Assembly (NCBI GenBank): GCA_031289975.1
Contig: JAITOM010000260.1
Span: forward strand, 1-19,386
Source: Methanobrevibacter sp.
Lineage (GTDB): Archaea; Methanobacteriota; Methanobacteria; Methanobacteriales; Methanobacteriaceae
DNA length: 19,386 nucleotides
Direction of reading: 5' to 3'
The position numbers and the translations under genes are program-made. Under the pieces are notes generated by a model that saw only the letters and a program-made list of their open reading frames with translations, searched no databases and was not told the DNA's origin. Of this stretch, positions 11,851 through 19,290 are shown piece by piece. Each line of letters opens with the position of its first letter. Within the stretch, counting starts at the first letter, position 1.

Positions 11851-11928
11851 CATATTATACTTATTTAATTCATATTATAATTATTTAATTCATATTATAA
11901 TTATTTAATTCATATTATAATTATTTAT
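11851..11928 (+). repeat. 20-bp tandem repeat, about 3.9 copies
   Basis: The unit CATATTATAATTATTTAATT is repeated at 11851, 11871, 11891 and 11911. The first copy has one A-to-C change and the last is cut short. Confidence 0.92.
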
Positions 11929-12006
11929 TAATAAATATAAAATTTAAATCAAATAAAATTATTAAATTTATAAAAAATAATTATAATACTTTACTTAAAT
12001 TATATT

Positions 12007-12059
12007 ATAATAACTTAAATATAATAATAACTTAAATATAAAAAAATAATTTAAATATA
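12007..12059 (+). repeat. 17-bp tandem repeat, three diverging copies
   Basis: Units around ATAATAACTTAAATATA at 12007 and 12024, with a more diverged third copy near 12041. Confidence 0.6.
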
Positions 12060-12077
12060 AAAAATAAAATTATAAGT

Positions 12078-12118
12078 AATATTTATTAAAAAATAAGAAA
12101 TATTTATTAAAAAATAAG
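12078..12118 (+). repeat. 21-bp-period tandem duplication
   Basis: AATATTTATTAAAAAATAAG occurs perfectly at 12078-12097 and 12099-12118, separated by one A. Confidence 0.85.
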
Positions 12119-12171
12119 ATAATATTTATAAATAATAAAATTTTAAATATAAATAGAAATTTTAAAGGTAT

Positions 12172-12204
12172 TGAATGTTTATTAGTATGAATATTTATTA
12201 GTAT
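12172..12204 (+). repeat. 17-bp-period tandem duplication
   Basis: GAATGTTTATTAGTAT (12172-12187) and GAATATTTATTAGTAT (12189-12204) differ by one base. Confidence 0.75.
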
Positions 12205-12221
12205 AAACTTTTAATAAATGA

Positions 12222-12311
12222 GATAGTGTAAACTTTTTGTGGAGTTTTTAAAATTTTCATAATTTTTTTGTGGATAATAATATTCAAAAACTCCAAATGT
12301 TTGAGACTATC
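12222..12311. repeat. 90-bp inverted-repeat (MITE-like) element R2
   Basis: The left arm begins GATAGTGTAAACTTTTTGTG then GAGTTTTT. The right arm, read on the opposite strand, begins GATAGTCTCAAACATTTGGA then GTTTTT. The outer GATAGT/ACTATC and inner GGAGTTTTT/AAAAACTCC are perfect complements, with small gaps between. An inner TTTTTTTGTGGA partly repeats the arm. A single-arm copy lies at 1036-1069 on the other strand. It has no coding capacity, so it would be a non-autonomous element or a folded RNA structure; no target-site duplication is clear. Confidence 0.55.
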
Positions 12312-12390
12312 ATAAGTTAAATAAAAATTTTTAAAGTAAAATAAAATAAAAATTTTTACTTTTATAATTATCTATAAGGAGATAATATTT

Positions 12391-12816
12391 ATGCCAGGAC
12401 TTTTTGCTGCAAAAAAACTTAAAAAAAATAGACAGAATTTCAAATGGAAAGATGTTGAATATAAAAGAAAAGCTTTAAGATTAGATGTTAAAGCTGATCC
12501 TCTTGAAGGGGCACCTCAAGCAAGAGGGATTGTAATTGAAAAAGTAGGAATTGAAGCTAAACAGCCTAACTCTGCTATAAGAAAATGTGTCCGTGTACAA
12601 TTAATTAAAAATGGAAAACAGTTAACTGCATTTGCTCCAGGGGATAAAGCTATAGGGTTTATTGACGAACATGATGAAGTTATGATTGAAGGTATTGGTG
12701 GACCTTCAGGAAGATCTATGGGTGATATTCCTGGTGTTAGGTGGAAAGTCAGTAAAGTAAATAATGTTGCTTTATCTGAAATGGTTAGTGGTAGAATAGA
12801 AAAACCTGTGAGGTAA
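12391..12816 (+). CDS. rps12: 30S ribosomal protein S12 (uS12)
   Basis: A 141-residue uS12 of the archaeal/eukaryotic type, a decoding-centre protein of the small subunit. It shows the conserved loop KQPNSAIRKCVRVQL (about residues 57-71) and the C-terminal GGPSGRSMGDIPGVRWKV block, the two loops that approach the A-site codon-anticodon helix. Lysine/arginine-rich N terminus. The ATG at 12391 is seven bases after AAGGAGAT. It heads the archaeal str-type operon; rps7 follows after four bases. Confidence 0.97.
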   Translation: MPGLFAAKKLKKNRQNFKWKDVEYKRKALRLDVKADPLEGAPQARGIVIEKVGIEAKQPNSAIRKCVRVQLIKNGKQLTAFAPGDKAIGFIDEHDEVMIEGIGGPSGRSMGDIPGVRWKVSKVNNVALSEMVSGRIEKPVR

Positions 12817-12820
12817 TTTA

Positions 12821-13381
12821 ATGAGTCAAATTTTTGATAAATGGGATTTAAAAGATATTAAAGTCGAAGATTTAGGATTAATTAAATATATTTGTTTAGA
12901 TGAAGTTTTAGTTCCTCATACACTAGGTAGGCATGTTAAAAGACAATTTGCCAAATCAAAAGTTTTTATTATAGAAAGATTAATCAATAAAATAATGAGA
13001 ACTGCAAGAAATTCTGGTAAAAAAAATAAAGCTTACAATATTGTTAAAGGATCATTAGAGATTATTAACAAAAAAACTAAACAAAATCCTATTCAAGTTT
13101 TAGTAAAAGCAATTGAAAACACTTCTCCTCGAGAGGAGACTACAAGAATTAGATACGGTGGTATTGGTTATCAAGTAGCTGTTGATATTTCCCCTCAAAG
13201 AAGAGTAGATTTATCTTTAGGATTTTTAACAAAAGGAGCATTACAATCTTCTTTTAAAAATAAAAAATCGGCTGTCGCATGTTTAGCAGATGAAATAATT
13301 CTTGCTTCCGAACACGATACTCGAAGTTTTGCAATTCAGAAAAAAGAAGAGAAAGAAAGAGTTGCAAGAGCAGCACATTAA
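12821..13381 (+). CDS. rps7: 30S ribosomal protein S7 (uS7)
   Basis: A 186-residue uS7, the head-domain assembly protein of the small subunit near the E and P sites. Recognisable blocks are KWDLKDIKVEDLGLIKYI at the N terminus (archaeal type), NPIQVLVKAIENTSPREETT (about 91-110), GGIGYQVAVDISPQRR and the C-terminal LADEIILAS. The start ATG (12821) is four bases after the rps12 stop, and its Shine-Dalgarno GAGGT overlaps the end of rps12, indicating translational coupling. An eight-T run follows the stop. Confidence 0.97.
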   Translation: MSQIFDKWDLKDIKVEDLGLIKYICLDEVLVPHTLGRHVKRQFAKSKVFIIERLINKIMRTARNSGKKNKAYNIVKGSLEIINKKTKQNPIQVLVKAIENTSPREETTRIRYGGIGYQVAVDISPQRRVDLSLGFLTKGALQSSFKNKKSAVACLADEIILASEHDTRSFAIQKKEEKERVARAAH

Positions 13382-13385
13382 TTTA

Positions 13386-13400
13386 TTCTTTTTTTTATTC
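13386..13400 (+). terminator. Oligo-T terminator after rps7
   Basis: ATTC followed by eight T (13389-13396) and ATTC, five bases after the rps7 stop, within a T-rich stretch. This is a typical archaeal intrinsic termination signal. Confidence 0.45.
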
Positions 13401-13609
13401 TTATTTGTAATCGTATTATTATTTTGCTTATTTTTATAATTCTTATTAATATTAAGAAGTAAATTTTTATTAGTTATTAAATATTTTAAGAAAAAATAAT
13501 ATTGATTATATTAAGCTATTAAGAACTAAAATTTAAGTTAAAGTTTTTTTATATAATAAGATTTTTTATAATTTTATTTATAAATTCTTTATTCAATTAA
13601 GGTGATATT

Positions 13610-15805
13610 TTGAGTAGACGAGACAAAATGATTGAAGAAATAAAGGAGTTAATGTATGAACCAGATTTCATAAGAAACATAGGTATTGTTGCACATATTG
13701 ATCATGGGAAAACTACATTATCTGACAACCTTTTAGCTGGAGCTGGTATGATTTCCGAGGATTTAGCTGGAGATGCCAGAAGTCTTGATTTTGATGAGCA
13801 AGAATCAGCAAGGGGAATTACCATTGATGCTGCAAGTGTTTCAATGGTTCACGAATATGATGGTAATGATTATTTAATTAATTTAATTGATACTCCAGGG
13901 CATGTTGATTTTGGTGGAGATGTAACTCGTGCAATGAGAGCTGTGGATGGAGCTGTTGTTGTTGTATGTGCTGTTGAAGGAATCATGCCTCAAACGGAAA
14001 CTGTGTTTAGACAAGCATTAAAAGAGAATGTTAGACCAGTATTATTTATTAACAAAGTTGATAGATTAATTAATGAATTAAAATTACAACCACAAGAACT
14101 TCAAAATAGATTTATTAAAATAATTGCTGAAGCTAACAAACTTATTAAAGGAATGGCTCCTAAAACTAAGAAAAAGGAATGGAAAGTGGATGTTAATGAT
14201 GGTAGTGTTGCATTCGGTTCAGCATATCATAATTGGGCAATTAATATTCCAATCATGGGAAAATCTGGAATTAACTTTAAAGATATTATAGATTTTTGTA
14301 ATGAGGACAAACAAAAAGAATTAGCTAAAAAAGTTCCAATAACTGATGTATTATTGGGTATGGTTGTTGAACACTTACCAAGTCCTTCGCAGTCACAAAG
14401 ATATAGGGTTCCAACGATATGGGAAGGAGATATTGAAAGTGAAGAAGGACAAGGAATGATAAATACGGACTCAAAAGGTCCATTAGCTGTTATGGTAACG
14501 AATGTTAGCATTGATAAACATGCTGGTGAAATTGCAACTGGAAGAGTTTATGGTGGTACAATTGAAAAGGGTATGGATGTTTATCTTGTAGGTTCTCATG
14601 CAAAATCAAGAACCCAACAAGTTGGTGTATTTTTTGGTGCTGAAAGAGTTAATACAGATAAAGTTCCTGCAGGAAATATTGTAGCTATAACTGGTGCTAA
14701 AGGTGCAGTCGCTGGAGAAACCATTTGTGCGGATGGAAAAAGAATTAAGGAATTTGAAGGTATTGAGCATATATCTGAACCAGTAGTTACAGTAGCTGTT
14801 GAAGCAAAAAGTACAAAAGATCTCCCTAAATTAATAGAAGTTTTAAGACAAGTTTCTAAAGAAGATCCTACTGTTAGAGTAGATATTAATGAGGAAACTG
14901 GTCAACATTTAATTTCAGGTATGGGGGAACTTCATTTAGAGATTATCACATATAGAATAAATGAAAAAGGTGTTGCAATTGAAACTTCTGAACCTATTGT
15001 TGTTTACAGAGAAACTGTTGCAGGAAAAGCAGGACCAGTTGAAGGAAAATCTCCAAATAAACATAATAGATTCTATATTGAAGTTGAACCATTAGAGCCG
15101 TCTATATTTGATGCTATTACTGAGGGTAAAATTAAAGAAGGTAAAGTCAAAGGTAAGGAGGCTGCTCCAATATTCATTGAAAATGGTTTAGATAAAGAAG
15201 AAGCGAGAAGAGTTTGGGATGTACATAATAAAAGTATATTTCTTAATATGACTCGTGGTATTCAATATTTAGATGAAGTTAGAGAGCTTTTAGTTGAAGG
15301 TTTTGAATCAGCTTTAGATGCTGGTCCAATAGCTAATGAAATAACTGTGGGATTAAAATTCAAACTCGTAGATGCAAAACTTCACGAAGATGCAATTCAC
15401 AGAGGACCTGCTCAGGTTTTACCATCTATAAGAAAAGCTATATTTGGTTCAATAATGTTAGCACAACCTGGTTTACTTGAACCAATTCAAAATGTATTTA
15501 TTACTACTCCTCAGGATTATATGGGTAATGCTACACGAGAAATTCAAAATAGAAGGGGTCAAATTGTTGATATGGATCAAGAAGGGGATATGGCAAATAT
15601 TGAATCTAAAGTTCCTGTTGCTGAAATGTTTGGGTTTGCAGGAGATATTAGGTCTGCTACAGAAGGTAGATGTTTATGGTCTACTGAAAATTCAGGATTT
15701 GAAAGATTACCAAATGAACTACAAAAGCAAATTATTAAAGAAATTAGACAAAGAAAAGGTCTAACTCCAGAACCTTATGGAGCAGATCATTACATTGGAC
15801 AATAA
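13610..15805 (+). CDS. fusA: Translation elongation factor EF-2
   Basis: A 731-residue archaeal EF-2, the GTPase that drives ribosomal translocation. GTPase motifs: P-loop AHIDHGKT (28-35), switch I RGITIDAA, DTPGHVDF (G3) and NKVDR (G4). The diphthamide loop IHRGPAQV is present with His597 as the expected modified residue, as in all archaeal and eukaryotic EF-2. The C-terminal GFAGDIRSATEGRCLWS block of domain V is intact. The length matches the family. The start is TTG (13610) after AAGGTGAT (13599-13606); the following SRRDKMIEEIKELM is the usual N terminus. A 228-bp gap precedes it and 600 bp follow, so it may be a monocistronic unit. Confidence 0.97.
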   Translation: MSRRDKMIEEIKELMYEPDFIRNIGIVAHIDHGKTTLSDNLLAGAGMISEDLAGDARSLDFDEQESARGITIDAASVSMVHEYDGNDYLINLIDTPGHVDFGGDVTRAMRAVDGAVVVVCAVEGIMPQTETVFRQALKENVRPVLFINKVDRLINELKLQPQELQNRFIKIIAEANKLIKGMAPKTKKKEWKVDVNDGSVAFGSAYHNWAINIPIMGKSGINFKDIIDFCNEDKQKELAKKVPITDVLLGMVVEHLPSPSQSQRYRVPTIWEGDIESEEGQGMINTDSKGPLAVMVTNVSIDKHAGEIATGRVYGGTIEKGMDVYLVGSHAKSRTQQVGVFFGAERVNTDKVPAGNIVAITGAKGAVAGETICADGKRIKEFEGIEHISEPVVTVAVEAKSTKDLPKLIEVLRQVSKEDPTVRVDINEETGQHLISGMGELHLEIITYRINEKGVAIETSEPIVVYRETVAGKAGPVEGKSPNKHNRFYIEVEPLEPSIFDAITEGKIKEGKVKGKEAAPIFIENGLDKEEARRVWDVHNKSIFLNMTRGIQYLDEVRELLVEGFESALDAGPIANEITVGLKFKLVDAKLHEDAIHRGPAQVLPSIRKAIFGSIMLAQPGLLEPIQNVFITTPQDYMGNATREIQNRRGQIVDMDQEGDMANIESKVPVAEMFGFAGDIRSATEGRCLWSTENSGFERLPNELQKQIIKEIRQRKGLTPEPYGADHYIGQ

Positions 15806-16405
15806 ATCAAGCTTTTAAAACGAAAAATAGGATTTTAACATTTCTTTATAGTTTGGGAACTAACCTAATGTTTTTAAGTAATTAATTTTTCAATAGATGT
15901 AGTACTATTTATTTTTAATTTTCACTAATTAATTATTAAATTTAAATTATTTATTATAATAACTCATATTTAAATAATATTTTTAAAAATAAATAATTCA
16001 TGTAATTATTATTAATATCTTAGATTATATATTATATAAAAATAGATTTTTATTTATCATACTATTTTTTAAAATATAATAAAAATTTTAGATTGAATTA
16101 ATAGATAAATACTTATATAAAAAAAAATATATTATAATCAAGTTAAATACTCAATTTAAAAATTCAATAAATTTTAACTTAAAATGTTTAACTTTATAAA
16201 AATAAGATTTAAAATTAATAAATAAATCTTTAAACCATTTTAATTTTATATTAATTAAATGATTTTAAGATTCAAATTTTTATTTAACTTAAATAATCAA
16301 TATTATTATAAGTATAATCTAAATATAAGTATTATTAACTTTTATTTAAATTTATTAAGCATGAATAAAATTTGAATATTTCTCTAATAATTGGAGGTTT
16401 TATTA
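15806..16405. other. 600-bp AT-rich spacer between EF-2 and EF-1alpha
   Basis: No gene found on either strand. One small hairpin, AAGATTTA/TAAATCTT, lies at 16204-16230. The last 90 bases carry a likely promoter and the EF-1alpha ribosome-binding site. The rest shows nothing I can interpret. Confidence 0.65.
16319..16329 (+). promoter_or_regulatory. Candidate TATA box for EF-1alpha
   Basis: CTAAATATAAG predicts a start near 16351 and a 5' leader of about 55 nt. A gene this highly expressed after a 600-bp gap needs its own promoter; other TATA-like strings nearby cannot be excluded. Confidence 0.35.
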
Positions 16406-17641
16406 ATGGCAAAAGACAAAGAACATATCAACTTAGCATTCATCGGACATGTTGACCATGGGAAATCTACACTTGTAGGACATTTATTATTACAATCTGG
16501 AGCAATTGCAGAACAGCAATTAGATGAAGGAGAAAACAAATTTAGATTTGTTATGGACAAACTTACTGAAGAAAGAGAAAGAGGAGTTACAATTGACTTA
16601 GCACATGCAAAATTCGAAACTCCAACATACGAATTTACAATTGTGGACTGTCCAGGACACAGAGATTTTGTTAAAAACATGATTACTGGAGCATCCCAAG
16701 CAGATGCGGCTGTTCTTGTAGTAGCTGCAGATGATGGGGTGATGCCTCAAACTAAAGAGCATGTTTTCTTATCCAGAACCTTAGGTATTAATCAGCTTAT
16801 TATAGCTATTAACAAGATGGATCTTATTAAGTACGATGAAAAAAAATTCAATGATTTGAAAGATGAAGTCACAGCTTTAATTGCAACTGTTGGTTACAAA
16901 GACATTACTTTCATACCACTTTCTGCATTTGAAGGAGACAATATTTCAGAAAGTAGTGCTAACACACCATGGTACAAAGGACCAAGTTTAATTGATGCTT
17001 TAAATGAATTAAAAGCCCCTGAAAAACCAACTTCCTTACCATTAAGAGTACCTATTCAAGATGTTTACTCAATTACTGGTGTAGGAACCGTACCTGTTGG
17101 AAGAGTTGAAACTGGTGTAATGAAAAAAGGAGAAACAGTTATATTCGAACCTGCAGGAGCATCTGGTGAAGTAAAAACTATTGAAATGCATCATGAAACC
17201 TTTGATCAAGCTGAACCTGGAGATAACATTGGATTTAATGTTAGAGGTGTAGGTAAAAACGATATTAGAAGAGGAGATGTTGCCGGAGATATAAACAAAA
17301 CACCAACAGTAGCTAAAGAATTCGATGCACAAATTCAAGTATTAAACCATCCTGGTGTTATAACCATAGGATATACGCCTGTCTTCCATTGTCACACAGC
17401 TCAGGTTGCATGCACATTTTTAGAATTATCTAAAAAATTAGATCCGAGAACTGGTGATGTTGCAGAAGAAAATCCTGATTTATTAAAAACAGGAGATGCA
17501 GCTATTGTAAAAGTCAGCCCAACTAAACCTATGGTAATTGAAAAATACAGTGAAATTCCTCAAATGGGTAGATTTGCTATAAGAGATAGTGGTCAAACCA
17601 TAGCTGCAGGTATGTGTATGAACATTATTCCAGTTAAATAG
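16406..17641 (+). CDS. tuf: Translation elongation factor EF-1alpha
   Basis: A 411-residue archaeal EF-1alpha, the GTPase that delivers aminoacyl-tRNA to the ribosome. GTPase motifs: GHVDHGKS (14-21), the switch I region ERERGVTIDLAHAKF, DCPGHRDF (G3) and NKMD (G4). The beta-barrel domains II and III follow, with VGRVETGVMKKGE and a closing GRFAIRDSGQTIAAG block. The start is the ATG at 16406, eight bases after TTGGAGG (16391-16397). The frame is also open from a TTG at 16391, but that codon is part of the ribosome-binding site itself. Length and order (EF-2, EF-1alpha, S10) are standard for archaea. Confidence 0.97.
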   Translation: MAKDKEHINLAFIGHVDHGKSTLVGHLLLQSGAIAEQQLDEGENKFRFVMDKLTEERERGVTIDLAHAKFETPTYEFTIVDCPGHRDFVKNMITGASQADAAVLVVAADDGVMPQTKEHVFLSRTLGINQLIIAINKMDLIKYDEKKFNDLKDEVTALIATVGYKDITFIPLSAFEGDNISESSANTPWYKGPSLIDALNELKAPEKPTSLPLRVPIQDVYSITGVGTVPVGRVETGVMKKGETVIFEPAGASGEVKTIEMHHETFDQAEPGDNIGFNVRGVGKNDIRRGDVAGDINKTPTVAKEFDAQIQVLNHPGVITIGYTPVFHCHTAQVACTFLELSKKLDPRTGDVAEENPDLLKTGDAAIVKVSPTKPMVIEKYSEIPQMGRFAIRDSGQTIAAGMCMNIIPVK

Positions 17642-17817
17642 GGATAGATGTATATTATTTATAATTTTCAATGATTTGGTTTTGCTGAATTATTGTATGA
17701 TGATTAAAATTATCACTAATTGATTTTAATAATTAATTCAATTTAACCTAATTAGTTCAATTTAACCAAAAATCATTTTTAATTATAGTTTTTTTATTAT
17801 TTTTGAGAGGATAAAGT

Positions 17818-18126
17818 ATGCATCAAGCAAGAATTAAACTTACAGGAACAGACCCAGATAAATTAGCTTATATTTGTGACCAACTTAAAAAAATAGCTGA
17901 AAGAACTGGAGTGGATTTATCAGGTCCAATTCCACTTCCAACTAAAAAATTAGTTGTTCCAACGAGAAAATCACCAGATGGTGAAGGAAAAGCTACTTGG
18001 GAAAAATGGGAACTTAGAGTTCATAAAAGACTTGTTGGAATTGGAGCAGATGAACGTGCTATGAGACAAGTTATGAAAGTCAATGTCCCTGATAATGTAA
18101 GTATTGAAATAGAACTTAAAAGTTAA
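17818..18126 (+). CDS. rps10: 30S ribosomal protein S10 (uS10)
   Basis: A 102-residue uS10, a head protein of the small subunit. It starts MHQARIKLTGTDPDKLAYIC and contains SGPIPLPTKKLVVPTRKSPDG, the long loop that reaches into the head, then WEKWELRVHKRLV. The ATG at 17818 follows GAGAGGAT (17804-17811). It lies 176 bp after EF-1alpha and is followed by an eight-T run and tRNA-Ser, a pairing common in methanogens. Confidence 0.97.
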   Translation: MHQARIKLTGTDPDKLAYICDQLKKIAERTGVDLSGPIPLPTKKLVVPTRKSPDGEGKATWEKWELRVHKRLVGIGADERAMRQVMKVNVPDNVSIEIELKS

Positions 18127-18134
18127 TTTTTTTT
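18127..18134 (+). terminator. Oligo-T run after rps10
   Basis: Eight T directly after the rps10 stop. A possible archaeal terminator, giving tRNA-Ser its own promoter or leaving it to readthrough. Confidence 0.4.
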
Positions 18135-18217
18135 AAATAGAATTTGATTAAACAATAATTAATTAACTTTTCTTAATTTAATTATTTATATTTAATTTCA
18201 TAATTATTCCCAATTTT

Positions 18218-18302
18218 GCCAGGATAGCCTAGTCAGGTAAGGCGCAGGACTTGAGATCCTGTGAAGATTCTCTTCGCCGGGGTTCAAATCCCTGTCCTGG
18301 CG
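18218..18302 (+). tRNA. tRNA-Ser (anticodon UGA)
   Basis: An 85-nt class II tRNA with a long variable arm. The acceptor GCCAGGA/TCCTGGC has discriminator G. The anticodon stem-loop CAGGA-CTTGAGA-TCCTG gives TGA, the variable stem is GAAGA/TCTTC, and the T arm is GGGG-TTCAAAT-CCCT. All are well paired. Confidence 0.96.
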
Positions 18303-18305
18303 TTT

Positions 18306-18458
18306 TCATAAATAATAAAGTTTATTTGAAAAAGTTCTTAAATTTTCGCGCTTTTGAGACGATAGGGCAAAAATCGCTACTTTTTTACCTACATATAGTC
18401 GCTAATCAAATATACCATCTATTACAGCTATTCCTATGACTAATATTAATCCAAACAT
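18306..18458 (-). pseudogene. Small amber-interrupted reading frame with perfect Shine-Dalgarno
   Basis: AGGAGGT (18471-18465) is followed after six bases by ATG (18458) and the hydrophobic 18-residue peptide MFGLILVIGIAVIDGIFD, ending at TAG (18404-18402). The same frame then stays open for 31 more codons (RLYVGKKVAIFAL and on) to a TGA at 18308-18306. It could be a real 18-residue membrane peptide, or the decayed start of a longer membrane protein. I recognise no family. The organism group is not known to use pyrrolysine, so amber readthrough is unlikely. Confidence 0.4.
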
Positions 18459-18471
18459 TCTTTTACCTCCT

Positions 18472-18589
18472 ATTTAAGTTTGATGATATAGTTTCTTTAT
18501 TTCATTATTTTCTTCAATTCTTTACATTTTAAGTGCATTTTTGTTGTTATTATATTAATTGTGCATGATTATTCACAGGGTTGATTTCA
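18472..18589 (+). promoter_or_regulatory. Leader-like region before the CRISPR array, with a TATA-like box
   Basis: AT-rich non-coding DNA directly before the first perfect repeat. TTATTATATTA (18547-18557) is placed so that transcription to the right would start near 18579, about 11 bases before repeat 1. This fits a CRISPR leader on the left, although repeat polarity points the other way. Confidence 0.4.
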
Positions 18590-19287
18590 GTTTACATACT
18601 ATAAAGTCTATTTTAAACTTGGAATTTATACTCCAAACCACACCTATTGCAATATTGTTTACATACTATAAAGTCTATTTTAAACAACTAAGTAATGGAA
18701 CAGCTACTCTCAAATTACCTTGTTTACATACTATAAAGTCTATTTTAAACTTATTAAATGAATCAGAGATTAGTTTTGATTCATATCGGTTTACATACTA
18801 TAAAGTCTATTTTAAACTTCCAATTATCCATACAGATTATATAAAACTATTTGGGAGTTTACATACTATAAAGTCTATTTTAAACAATGAAAAATGGGGT
18901 TTCTTTTTTTTTATGCGGTTAAAGTTTACATACTATAAAGTCTATTTTAAACATTTAATTAAGCTTTTAATGTTGCTTATTTCATTGTTAGTTTACATAC
19001 TATAAAGTCTATTTTAAACTCTTAGATTCAAGCAAGTTAGAAATATTTCCTTATATGTTTACATACTATAAAGTCTATTTTAAACTTGATTTACCTTGTT
19101 TAATTTGTTTTCAAGGTTTTACAGTTTACATACTATAAAGTCTATTTTAAACCAGATAGAGATTTTTGGAAGCCATCAAAATCAGAATGGGCGTTTACAT
19201 ACTATAAAGTCTATTTTAAACTTCATTCTTCATCAATTATTATTTTTCCTTGTTTAGCGTTTACATACTATAGTGGTTTTAATAAAG
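18590..19287. CRISPR. CRISPR array: 10 perfect 29-bp repeats, 10 spacers, degenerate terminal repeat
   Basis: Repeats begin GTTTACATACTATA and end AGTCTATTTTAAAC. They start at 18590, 18657, 18722, 18789, 18857, 18924, 18991, 19057, 19124 and 19193, all ten identical. Spacers are 36-40 bp (38, 36, 38, 39, 38, 38, 37, 38, 40, 37) and all different. An eleventh unit (19259-19287) keeps only the first 14 bases, then diverges. The ends GTTTA/TAAAC are complementary. Read on the minus strand, the repeat starts GTTTAAAATAGAC and ends ATGTAAAC, resembling type I-B repeats of clostridia and methanogens, whose crRNA 5' handle is the last eight bases. The left leader-like region and right-hand degenerate repeat argue for plus-strand transcription instead. 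No cas gene is in the window, and no spacer visibly matches the rest of it. Confidence 0.98.
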
Positions 19288-19290
19288 TTA

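Larger units (their letters stand above)
11765..12390. other. 626-bp repeat-rich spacer between nusA and rps12
   Basis: No gene. It is almost entirely A/T and built of tandem duplications (11851-11928, 12007-12059, 12078-12118, 12172-12204), followed by the 90-bp inverted-repeat element R2 (12222-12311) and the rps12 ribosome-binding site AAGGAGAT (12376-12383). This break suggests a separate promoter for the rps12 group, but I cannot single one out. Confidence 0.75.

Noticed and set aside
15477..15764. 95-residue plus-strand frame in the 3' part of the EF-2 gene
   Set aside because: Out-of-frame shadow of EF-2, with no ribosome-binding site and biased lysine/leucine composition.
16391..16405. 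Five-residue N-terminal extension of EF-1alpha
   Set aside because: The TTG at 16391 is part of the TTGGAGG ribosome-binding site; MAKDKEHINLAFIG is the normal start.
16384..16680. 98-residue minus-strand frame opposite the EF-1alpha start
   Set aside because: Antisense shadow of a highly conserved gene, with no independent signal; other antisense frames in the rpo and EF genes were dropped for the same reason.
18402..18404. Amber codon as a pyrrolysine or readthrough site in the small ORF
   Set aside because: Pyrrolysine use is known in Methanosarcinaceae and a few other groups, not in the Methanobacteriales this window resembles. A 31-codon open stretch after the amber is possible by chance.
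18559..19005. 148-residue frame with a recurring FTYYKVYFK/LHTIKSIL motif
   Set aside because: The periodic peptide is a translation of the CRISPR repeat, not a repeat protein.
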